From the NCBI GenBank assembly GCA_017628675.1, contig JAGBYS010000236.1, positions 1-21,922 of the forward strand: DNA of 21,922 nucleotides. The letters run 5' to 3'. This document shows, piece by piece, positions 15,824 through 21,922 of this stretch (its first letter is position 1; each line of letters opens with the position of its first letter). The DNA is from Tidjanibacter sp. Its GTDB lineage: Bacteria > Bacteroidota > Bacteroidia > Bacteroidales > Rikenellaceae. The notes beneath the pieces are model-generated. The model was not told the origin of the DNA and made no database searches. It worked only from the letters and a program-made list of their open reading frames with translations. Made by a program: the position numbers and the translations under genes.

Positions 15824-16798
15824 ATGAGAACTGAGGAGGTAGATGTTGTAATCGCCTGGGTCGATGGCGACGACCCCGCACACCGAGCCAAACGCCTGCA
15901 GTATGGCGGCAAGGTGGCAACCACCCACAACGATGTGGGTGGCGATATGCGCTTCAGGGCCACGGGCGAGATCTACTTCTGCATAGCCTCCATACTGCGC
16001 TACGCCCCCTGGGTGAGGAAAATCTGGATTGTCACCGACAATCAGGACCCCCACGCCCAGGAGTTCGTGGATCGCAACTTCCCCAACAACAAGATCCCCA
16101 TTGAGCTAGTGGACCACAAGGTGCTCTTCAGGGGCTACGAACAATATCTTCCCACCTTCAACTCGCTAGCTATCTCCACAATGCTCTGGCGCATACCAGG
16201 CCTTGCGGAGCGCTACCTCTACTTCAACGACGATGTCTTTCTGGCCTCGCCCGCCAAGGCGGAGATGTGGTTTGAGGGCGAGAGGACCAACATCTATGCC
16301 CGCAAGGTGCCCGCCCTGGCTGCACGCCTGCTCCGTTGGGCCAAGCACCTGGGCAAGAGGCACAAAATCTTCGGCCACAAAGACCCTATGCTCAATGCGG
16401 CCGACCTACTCCACTCGGGCTACTTCTTCCTCTTCCCCCACGCACCCGTACCTATGCGCCGTGGGTGGTTTGAGCGCTTCTTTGCTGAGAGGCCTGACCT
16501 ACTGGATGGCAACATACGCCACCGTTTCCGCGAGCCGTCGCAGTTCTCCTCGCCCACCCTCTTCTATGTGAGCAACTATCGCGAGGGCAAGCTCGGCGTC
16601 CGCTCGCCCAAGGGCACAACCTGTTTCTTCAAACCCTCGGTGGAGAAGAAGGGGGGATATATGGCCCGCAAGCTGCGTGAGGCGGAGAGCAACCCCGCAC
16701 TCCTGTTCGGCTGCATCAACTCGCTGGGCGAAACCACCCTCGAGGAGCAGGAGATGTTCAATCGGTGGATAACCGACAAACTCAACATAACACTCTAA
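15824..16798 (+). CDS. Stealth-family sugar-phosphate transferase
   Basis: 324 aa. Conserved regions of Stealth proteins appear in order: CR1 VDVVIAWVDGDDP (6-18), CR2 with IWIVTDNQ (67-74) and YLYFNDDVFL (131-140), CR3 around HSGYFFLFPHAPVP, and a C-terminal CR4-like CINSLGETTLEEQEMF. The family includes bacterial capsule hexose-1-phosphotransferases and the catalytic part of animal GlcNAc-1-phosphotransferase (GNPTAB). It moves a sugar-1-phosphate from a nucleotide sugar to a glycan hydroxyl, making a phosphodiester link. Neighbours on both sides are glycosyltransferases, which fits surface polysaccharide synthesis. The particular sugar cannot be read from sequence. Confidence 0.92.
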   Translation: MRTEEVDVVIAWVDGDDPAHRAKRLQYGGKVATTHNDVGGDMRFRATGEIYFCIASILRYAPWVRKIWIVTDNQDPHAQEFVDRNFPNNKIPIELVDHKVLFRGYEQYLPTFNSLAISTMLWRIPGLAERYLYFNDDVFLASPAKAEMWFEGERTNIYARKVPALAARLLRWAKHLGKRHKIFGHKDPMLNAADLLHSGYFFLFPHAPVPMRRGWFERFFAERPDLLDGNIRHRFREPSQFSSPTLFYVSNYREGKLGVRSPKGTTCFFKPSVEKKGGYMARKLREAESNPALLFGCINSLGETTLEEQEMFNRWITDKLNITL

Positions 16799-16807
16799 GT
16801 CGCCACG

Positions 16808-17803
16808 ATGACCACCCCCCACACCCCAACGATCTCGGTGATTGTGCCCGTCTACAACGCGGCACTCTCGCTCCATAGGTGTGTGGATAGCATCCTCGCA
16901 CAGAGCTTCACGGACTGGGAGCTCCTGCTCATTGACGATGGCAGCGTGGATGGCAGCAGCGTCATCTGTGACCGCTACGCCCAGGACGATGGGCGCATAA
17001 GGGTCATTCACAAGGCCAATGAGGGTGTGGCTGCCACACGCCGCAGGGGCATCGAGGAGGCCAGGGGCAAGTACTCCCTGCAGGTCGACTCGGACGACTG
17101 GGCAGAGCCCACAATGCTCAAGGAGCTCTACGCCACGGCTGAGAGCCAAGAGGCCGATATGGTCATCTGCGACTTCTACTACGACTACAACGGCCGCAAG
17201 CCGGTCAAACACATAAGCCAAGAGCCCTCGGGGCCTGGGTGTGAGAGTGTGCTGATGGATCTGCTCAAGGGCGGCCGCCTGAGGCCCTACTGCTGGAACA
17301 AACTCGTGCGCCACGAGTGCTACCGCAAGTATGGGGTGGTAATCCCCTCCGACATATCCCACGGCGAGGATTTCCTCATCTGCCTCTCGCTGCTGAGGCA
17401 CCCCGAGATGAGGGTGGCCTACCTGCCCAAGGCCTTCTACCACTATGTCCACAGCGAGCACAGCAACCTGCTCACACGCACCTACTCGGAGGAGGATTTC
17501 GAGCGCGAGGTGAGGCTCCGTGGCTACTGCCTGCAGCTGATGGAGGGGCACGACCTCTACTCGCTGGTCGAGGAGCGCAACACCTATCTCATTGTGCGCC
17601 GAGCCTTCAACGGGGGCATCTTCAGCTCCAAGGAGTTCAAGAGGCGCACCTGGCAGTTCAAGGATATCATCAAGAACAACCGCGACCTGGCCTGGCACAA
17701 GCGCTACCGCCTCTACCTGGCCTGCGGTGGAGCCTACAGGCTGATGTATGGCTACCGCACGCTGGGCAATATGGTGCGCCGTGCCACCCAACGACACAAA
17801 TAA
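16808..17803 (+). CDS. GT2 family glycosyltransferase
   Basis: 331 aa. It is a canonical GT-A transferase: ISVIVPVYNAALSLHRCVDS, LLIDDGSVDGS, GVAATRRRGIEEARG and VDSDDW (the DxD metal site), followed by a ~200-residue acceptor-side region with basic, aromatic-rich segments. It starts 9 bp after the Stealth gene, so co-transcription is very likely. Related proteins add hexoses or hexosamines to capsule or O-antigen-like repeat units. The specificity is unknown. Confidence 0.93.
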   Translation: MTTPHTPTISVIVPVYNAALSLHRCVDSILAQSFTDWELLLIDDGSVDGSSVICDRYAQDDGRIRVIHKANEGVAATRRRGIEEARGKYSLQVDSDDWAEPTMLKELYATAESQEADMVICDFYYDYNGRKPVKHISQEPSGPGCESVLMDLLKGGRLRPYCWNKLVRHECYRKYGVVIPSDISHGEDFLICLSLLRHPEMRVAYLPKAFYHYVHSEHSNLLTRTYSEEDFEREVRLRGYCLQLMEGHDLYSLVEERNTYLIVRRAFNGGIFSSKEFKRRTWQFKDIIKNNRDLAWHKRYRLYLACGGAYRLMYGYRTLGNMVRRATQRHK

Positions 17804-17842
17804 CCCTCAGACATACCCATTATAATAATATATAAGGAGCCT

Positions 17843-18466
17843 ATGCAACCCGAAATTATCTCGAAATACTTCACCCTCACCCAGGAGCAACAGCGCCAAA
17901 TGGACTCTCTCGGCGAGCTCTACACCGAGTGGAACGCCAAGATCAATGTCATCTCCCGCAAGGATATTGACGAGCTCTACGTGCGCCACGCACTCCACTC
18001 GCTGGCCATCGCCAAAGTATGCTCTTTCGCCCCCGGTGCCCGCGTGGTGGACATCGGCTGCGGTGGCGGCTTCCCCACCATTCCGCTTGCCATCCTCTTC
18101 CCCGAGGTGGAGTTTACGGCTGTGGACTCCATAGGCAAGAAGATCACGGTCGTAAGGGAGGTGGCCTCGGCCCTGGGACTCAAGAATGTTACCCCCATAA
18201 ACGCCCGCATAGAGGCCGTCAAGGGGGAGTTCGACTATGTCGTGAGCCGTGCCGTCACGGACCTCAAGACCCTCAAGGGGTGGGCTCTGCCCAAACTGCG
18301 CAGCGGCCAGAGGGGTACGCTACCCAACGGTATGCTCATCCTCAAGGGCGGAAACCTCACCGAAGAGATTGCCGACGCACGCCTTAGGTGCGACATCCAC
18401 AACATCTCGGACCTCTTCGAAGAGGAGTTTTTCGAGACCAAACAGGTGATTTACGCCAAGCGATAG
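17843..18466 (+). CDS. rsmG: 16S rRNA (guanine(527)-N7)-methyltransferase RsmG
   Basis: 207 aa, the normal length. LYTEWNAKINVISRKDIDELYVRHALHSL is the family's N-terminal block. VVDIGCGGGFPTIPLAILFP (68-87) is the SAM-binding motif, and VSRAVTDLKTL carries the conserved R-A motif. It methylates G527 of 16S rRNA in the cytoplasm using SAM. AAGGAG stands at 17834-17839, only 3 nt before the ATG, so it is probably too close to act as a standard Shine-Dalgarno. It lies 39 bp after the GT2 gene on the same strand and may be read through from it. Confidence 0.96.
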   Translation: MQPEIISKYFTLTQEQQRQMDSLGELYTEWNAKINVISRKDIDELYVRHALHSLAIAKVCSFAPGARVVDIGCGGGFPTIPLAILFPEVEFTAVDSIGKKITVVREVASALGLKNVTPINARIEAVKGEFDYVVSRAVTDLKTLKGWALPKLRSGQRGTLPNGMLILKGGNLTEEIADARLRCDIHNISDLFEEEFFETKQVIYAKR

Positions 18467-18486
18467 GCCATAAAAATGGTTCAAAA

Positions 18487-18525
18487 ACAACAATTTTGCA
18501 TTTTGAATTTTGAATTTTGAATTTA
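18487..18525 (+). repeat. Heptamer tandem repeat in the rpmH promoter
   Basis: Units ATTTTGC/ATTTTGA repeat with a 7-bp period (about four units) and place TTTG motifs at regular steps upstream of the rpmH -7 box. A related short run of the same heptamer occurs at 19062-19078. Confidence 0.8.
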
Positions 18526-18538
18526 TTGCTTACCTTTG
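18509..18538 (+). promoter_or_regulatory. Promoter of rpmH
   Basis: TTTG (18509-18512), an 18-nt spacer and TACCTTTG (18531-18538) match the Bacteroidetes consensus. The leader to the ATG at 18584 is about 38 nt. Confidence 0.7.
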
Positions 18539-18583
18539 CAGTCCGAAAAAAGACAAAACTGATAAACAAATATAAATAGCGCT

Positions 18584-18739
18584 ATGAAAAGGACTTATCA
18601 ACCTTCCAAGAGGAAAAGAATCAACAAACACGGTTTCCGTGCGCGTATGGCTACCGTAAACGGTCGCAAAGTACTCGCCGCTCGCCGCGCAAAAGGCCGC
18701 AAGAAACTCACCGTTTCTGACGAGCTCCGCAACAAATAG
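18584..18739 (+). CDS. rpmH: 50S ribosomal protein L34
   Basis: 51 aa: begins [20 protein letters not shown] and continues with the diagnostic [23 protein letters not shown]. It is a small, highly basic, complete ribosomal protein of the large subunit. It has its own promoter and a strong terminator at 18817-18847. The gene is short but unambiguous. Confidence 0.98.
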   Translation: MKRTYQPSKRKRINKHGFRARMATVNGRKVLAARRAKGRKKLTVSDELRNK

Positions 18740-18816
18740 TCTGTGACAGACTCAAACAAGTTGATTCGCTGCCACTGATGGTGACAAGGTCACCCGCTCA
18801 CAAAGGCAGAACAAGT

Positions 18817-18847
18817 AAAACCACATCGGACGCGATGTGGTTTTTTT
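18817..18847 (+). terminator. Terminator of rpmH
   Basis: AAAACCACATCG pairs with CGATGTGGTTTT around a GACG loop, followed by a run of seven T from 18841. Confidence 0.92.
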
Positions 18848-18903
18848 GTTGGCAACAGCCACGACGAGCGAAGGAGAGGGGCAACAGATCTTGTGGGGGA
18901 GAG

Positions 18904-19009
18904 ATGGGAGAAATGGGAGAAATGGGAGAAATGGGAGAAATGGGAGAAATGGGAGGGCCGACACCTCAAAAGGGCCAAAAGGGCTAAAGGGGCCAAAAGG
19001 GCTAAAAGG
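18904..19009. repeat. Two adjacent 9-bp tandem arrays
   Basis: Array 1: five perfect ATGGGAGAA units (18904-18948) plus a partial sixth. Array 2: about four and a half units of AAAAGGGCC or AAAAGGGCT (18968-19009). The two share the period and the GGG core but not the rest. They lie outside genes. Confidence 0.9.
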
Positions 19010-19134
19010 AAATTGAGAATTGAGAGAGAAGGTATTTAAGGGATGTTGATCTCCCGACAATTTTGAATTTTGAATTTTCTCAAGCCTTAGGTCGGTTAGA
19101 CTTTTGACCTTAGACTTTAGACAAATAAAAAAAC

Positions 19135-19250
19135 GCTTATCGCGGAGGTAATTTTGTGGCGACAACGGTCGCAACGAGTGCTGGTGGTGCTGACCACCGC
19201 CTCCCCTTGAAAGACAGCGAGTGCTTATCGCGGAGTGAATTTTGTGCGAA
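19135..19250. repeat. Direct repeat pair of ~28 bp
   Basis: GCTTATCGCGGAG followed by T(G)AATTTTGTG occurs at 19135-19162 and again at 19223-19250, spaced by 88 bp. The second copy leads into stem-loop copy B. The first leads into a different pair of hairpins, so it may be a degenerate relative of the same element. Confidence 0.75.
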
Positions 19251-19320
19251 ATGAGAAAGCGGCACCGCAGTTTGCTTGACGCAAATGAGGATGCCGCTTT
19301 TGAAATTTGGTGCAAAATTA
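19237..19320. repeat. Dispersed stem-loop repeat, copy B
   Basis: An 84-bp element aligning with 12446-12534 over its full length with small gaps. The stem arms are AAGCGGCA and TGCCGCTT, with inner stem TTTGC/GCAAA. The bases that differ from copy A change on both sides of the stem. It lies about 20 bp past the folC stop, in the same orientation relative to the minus-strand gene as copy A. Confidence 0.8.
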
Positions 19321-19339
19321 ACCCGCGAGATGCGTTTAT

Positions 19340-20635
19340 TTACTCGGAGAGGAGGTCGGCCACTACAAAAGTACTTCCGCCGATGAAGATGAAATCCTCG
19401 GGTGTGGCAAGCTCCACAGCCCTGCGATAGGCCGCGTGGACACCCTCTACAACCTCGCCCTCAAACCCTTCGGACAGAAACTTCTCGGCAAGCGAGGAGG
19501 CCGGCAGTGCGCGTGGCACCGAGGGGGCGGTGAAGATGTAGTAGCCGTCGCGAGGCATCAGCGGAATGACCGAGTCGAAATCCTTGTCGCTCACCATACC
19601 CACAACCATATATAATTTGCGGTAGTCCTGGCGGGCAATCTGCTCCACCAACTCCTTGATGCCGTGTGCATTATGACCCGTGTCGCATATCACCTGAGGG
19701 CTAGTGCCAAGCCTCTGCCAACGACCCATAAGACCTGTGGAGGAGCATACGCTGCGTGTGCCCTCGACGAGTGCTCGGGTGGAGATGTTCAGGGGTGTCT
19801 GGTGGCGCAGCAGACTCACAGCCGTGCGCACCGTGAGGATATTCTTACGCTGATAGGAGCCCATCAAATCGAGGTCCAAAATCTGGTTGCGACCATCGCG
19901 GGGACGCTGCAGATGGTAGCGCATAAACTCGCCCGAGGGGGCGCTATCGACAATCTCCCACTCCCTGTCGGCGTGGACCAGAAGTGCGTTGTGTGCCTTG
20001 GCCACACGCTCGAATACCTCGTCGCTCTCGGGGGCGCTCTCGCCAATCACAACGGGCACCTCCTCCTTGATGATTCCAGCCTTCTCGAAGGCTATCTCGC
20101 CTATGGTGGAGCCGAGCAGGGCGGTGTGGTCGAGGCCTATGTTGGTGATAATGGAGAGGATGGGCTTCAGTATGTTGGTCGAGTCGAGCCTGCCGCCAAG
20201 TCCTGTTTCGATGATTGCCACCTCCACATCCCTCTCCGAGAAGTGGTGGAAGGCCATAGCGGTGGTCATCTCGAAGAAGGAGAGCCCCAGCGAGGTCATC
20301 TCCTCCTTGTGCTCCCTGACAAACCTCACAACCTCTCGCTCGCTTATGGGCTCGCCATTGACCCTTATGCGCTCACGAAAATCCACCAGGTGGGGCGAGG
20401 TGAAGAGGCCCACGCAGTAGCCTGCCTGCTGAAGCACCGAGGCGAGGATGTGGGACACGGAGCCCTTGCCATTGGTGCCCGCAATGTGAATCGTGAAGTA
20501 ATTTTTCTGAGGGTTGTCGAGCCTACGACACATCTCTACAATGTTGTGCAACCCCTCCTTGTAGGCACCCGGGCCCACATTCTGATAGGAGGGAAAGGAA
20601 TTGAAGAGAAACTGCGTTGTCTGGGAGTAGTTCAT
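19340..20635 (-). CDS. folC: Bifunctional folylpolyglutamate synthase / dihydrofolate synthase
   Basis: 431 aa, normal for FolC. Motifs in order: FPSYQNVGPGAYKEGL, the P-loop IHIAGTNGKGSVSHI (GTNGKGS at 53-59), GLFTSPHLVDFRERI, EMTTAMAF, ETGLGGRLDSTN, TNIGLDHTALLG and the C-terminal DTGHNAHG. It adds glutamate to dihydropteroate and to folates in the cytoplasm, using ATP. The start at 20635 (MNYSQTTQ) lies 36 bp after the lnt stop, and both are on the minus strand, so lnt-folC is probably one transcript. A stem-loop repeat follows the 3' end. Confidence 0.97.
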   Translation of the reverse strand: MNYSQTTQFLFNSFPSYQNVGPGAYKEGLHNIVEMCRRLDNPQKNYFTIHIAGTNGKGSVSHILASVLQQAGYCVGLFTSPHLVDFRERIRVNGEPISEREVVRFVREHKEEMTSLGLSFFEMTTAMAFHHFSERDVEVAIIETGLGGRLDSTNILKPILSIITNIGLDHTALLGSTIGEIAFEKAGIIKEEVPVVIGESAPESDEVFERVAKAHNALLVHADREWEIVDSAPSGEFMRYHLQRPRDGRNQILDLDLMGSYQRKNILTVRTAVSLLRHQTPLNISTRALVEGTRSVCSSTGLMGRWQRLGTSPQVICDTGHNAHGIKELVEQIARQDYRKLYMVVGMVSDKDFDSVIPLMPRDGYYIFTAPSVPRALPASSLAEKFLSEGFEGEVVEGVHAAYRRAVELATPEDFIFIGGSTFVVADLLSE

Positions 20636-20671
20636 CGTCCAAAAGTATATGGTGTAAATGTTTGATTGCTA

Positions 20672-21922
20672 TTATTTTACAAGGTGGCTGCGGCGGCGGA
20701 AGCGGTAACTCACATAGTAGAGTAAGGAGAGAATCCAGAGGTAAGTTCCGAGCCTTCCGAGGTAGTCGCCCGCCTTGGCATAGAGGGTCACCTTGCGCGA
20801 GGGGGTGACCTGGTGGGTGAGCACACCGCGCTCGTCCCAGCCGAGAGATTTGATAACCTCGCCCGAGGGGGAGATGAAGCCGCTGATGCCCGTATTGGCC
20901 GCACGGCACACCCAGCGGCGAGTCTCAATGGCCCTCAGACGGGAGTAGGAGAAGTGCTGACGGTAGCCCTCCGTATCGTGCCACCAGCCATCATTGGTGA
21001 TGACCATCATAATCTCCGCACCGTCGGCCGCGAAGGCTCCGAAGTGGTCGCCATAGACCGACTCGTAGCAGATGGGGGCCGCCACCGACACCCCATAGGG
21101 GAAGTGGTCGTTACGCAACAGGAACAGGCGGCGATACTTATCCGTGCCGAGCTCACCCGTGGTGCCGCCGAGGTTGACGATAAGTTTCTCGAGGGGCTTC
21201 AGCAGGTTCATATAGGGCATCTTCTCCACGCCCACCACAAGGCGCGACTTGTGGCTCACCTTGAGGGTCGAGTCGCCATCCAGAGCAAGGGCCGTATTGT
21301 AACGGTCATACCAGAGTCCTCCTTGGTTGCGGGCCGTCCGGCTCACACTTTCGCCCTGGCGGTAGACCTTGCTCGTCATCGCTCCAGTGATGATCTGCGC
21401 CCTCGGGTAACGCTCCGAGCGCACCCTCTCCAGGGCCTGTACGGAGCCGTTGTCCAGGTGTTTATGCTCCCAGATGATGTTGCCGCTGTCGCCAATGACC
21501 GTCTCGGGCAGAACGATGAAATCGACCTCCTCGGGGGCCTCCTCAATAAGGCTCCTAAAGATGGCGAGTTGTTGGTGGGTGGGAAGTGAGTATTTCTCCT
21601 TATAGGGGTCAATGTTGGGCTGAACGACCGTCACGGTGGCCTTCTGCGCCCCCTCATTCTCCTCGAGGCCCGCACCAATGAGGAGCGAAGCCACAATTGG
21701 AACGAGTGCAACAAGGCCCGTGGCCACAGCTACACCCCTCCTCTTGCGATTAAGGATAAGCTCAAAGAGCAGCACATTGGTGAGCAACACCCAGAGCGAG
21801 CCGCCCAGAGCACCCGTCAGTTCATACCACTGCACAGCCCACACATCACCCGCAAAACCATTGCCGAGCACCAACCACGGGAACGACACCTCGCCGTGGA
21901 GGTAGAGGTGTTCGGCCCAGAG
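20672..21922 (-). CDS. lnt: Apolipoprotein N-acyltransferase (partial, start outside window)
   Basis: The frame stays open to the right edge (LWAEHLYLHGEVSFPW), so about 417 C-terminal residues are present and the N-terminal membrane part is missing; the GTG at 21889 is not the real start. The nitrilase-like domain holds the catalytic triad: Glu in VLPETVIGD, Lys in VGVEKMPYMN and Cys in PICYESVYG. Also visible are YDRYNTALALDG and TNDGWW, standard Lnt blocks, and a final membrane helix near YLWILSLLYYVSYRF. It N-acylates the lipoprotein cysteine at the outer face of the inner membrane, using phospholipid as donor. Several lipoproteins encoded here would be its substrates. Confidence 0.95.
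   Translation of the reverse strand, partial: LWAEHLYLHGEVSFPWLVLGNGFAGDVWAVQWYELTGALGGSLWVLLTNVLLFELILNRKRRGVAVATGLVALVPIVASLLIGAGLEENEGAQKATVTVVQPNIDPYKEKYSLPTHQQLAIFRSLIEEAPEEVDFIVLPETVIGDSGNIIWEHKHLDNGSVQALERVRSERYPRAQIITGAMTSKVYRQGESVSRTARNQGGLWYDRYNTALALDGDSTLKVSHKSRLVVGVEKMPYMNLLKPLEKLIVNLGGTTGELGTDKYRRLFLLRNDHFPYGVSVAAPICYESVYGDHFGAFAADGAEIMMVITNDGWWHDTEGYRQHFSYSRLRAIETRRWVCRAANTGISGFISPSGEVIKSLGWDERGVLTHQVTPSRKVTLYAKAGDYLGRLGTYLWILSLLYYVSYRFRRRSHLVK

Larger units (their letters stand above)
18740..19339. other. 600-bp repeat-rich intergenic region
   Basis: No credible gene is present. It holds the rpmH terminator, two 9-bp tandem arrays (18904-19009), a short heptamer run (~19062-19078), two copies of a ~28-bp direct repeat (19135-19162 and 19223-19250) and dispersed stem-loop copy B (19237-19320). 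A small hairpin GGTGAC-AAG-GTCACC lies at 18780-18794. Further hairpins are GCGAC-AACG-GTCGC (19159-19172) and GGTGGT-GCTG-ACCACC (19183-19198). Confidence 0.75.

Noticed and set aside
16499..17797. 432-residue antisense frame over the GT2 gene
   Set aside because: The sense frame has GT-A motifs; the antisense frame has none.
17834..17839. AAGGAG as a strong Shine-Dalgarno for rsmG
   Set aside because: Only 3 nt separate it from the ATG, and this phylum rarely uses such sites.
18778..18987. Small frame reading a Gly-Glu-Met repeat, collagen-like in period
   Set aside because: It begins inside the rpmH terminator region, has no promoter or signal, and the repeat simply reflects the 9-bp array.

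Overview
The window looks like a chromosomal segment of a GC-rich member of the Bacteroidales, most probably Rikenellaceae (Alistipes-like); the assignment is inference. Supporting signs are TAnnTTTG-type -7 promoter boxes, few usable Shine-Dalgarno sequences, SPII lipoproteins with short acidic or Pro/Glu-rich tethers, BACON domains, MetallophosN/C-type phosphoesterases, DUF5009 membrane proteins and a TatA/TatC pair without TatB. I see no rRNA, tRNA, transposase, integrase or CRISPR array.

Layout. (1) 3-4175 (+): end of an operon with a GHL10-type glycosidase-like protein (5' end outside the window), a secreted metallophosphoesterase and a DUF5009/HGSNAT-like membrane acetyltransferase. It ends at a bidirectional terminator shared with (2) 4254-6623 (-), a GH20 beta-N-acetylhexosaminidase lipoprotein. 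(3) 6813-7831 (+): tatA-tatC, with a promoter divergent from the GH20 gene. (4) 8142-9752 (+): a BACON-domain lipoprotein with its own strong promoter and a base composition unlike its neighbours. (5) 9903-12294 (+): an NAGPA-type phosphodiester glycosidase lipoprotein followed by a second GHL10 lipoprotein paralogous to the first gene. (6) 12532-13263 (-): a polyprenol-phosphate-mannose-synthase-like glycosyltransferase, divergent from 13321-14874 (+), an FAD-dependent oxidoreductase. (7) 14959-17803 (+): a glycan-assembly run of a GT2-like transferase, a Stealth-family sugar-phosphate transferase and a classic GT2 transferase, followed by the housekeeping genes rsmG and rpmH. (8) 18740-19339: a repeat-rich intergenic region. 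(9) 19340-21922 (-): folC and the start-truncated lnt.

How the genes may work together (inference). The first 12 kb is rich in envelope enzymes acting on amino-sugar or phospho-sugar glycans (GH20, NAGPA, HGSNAT-like, two GHL10, a phosphoesterase). The 12.5-17.8 kb part makes surface glycan, including a Stealth transferase of the superfamily that builds sugar-1-phosphodiesters. The NAGPA family breaks such bonds, so a make-and-break pair lies within 6 kb.

Three sequence-level signals stand out. CATG is almost absent: I found one copy in the whole window. A dispersed stem-loop element of about 85-89 bp occurs next to the 3' ends of two minus-strand genes, with compensatory base changes in its stem. 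A near-perfect palindromic divergent promoter lies at 13284-13301.
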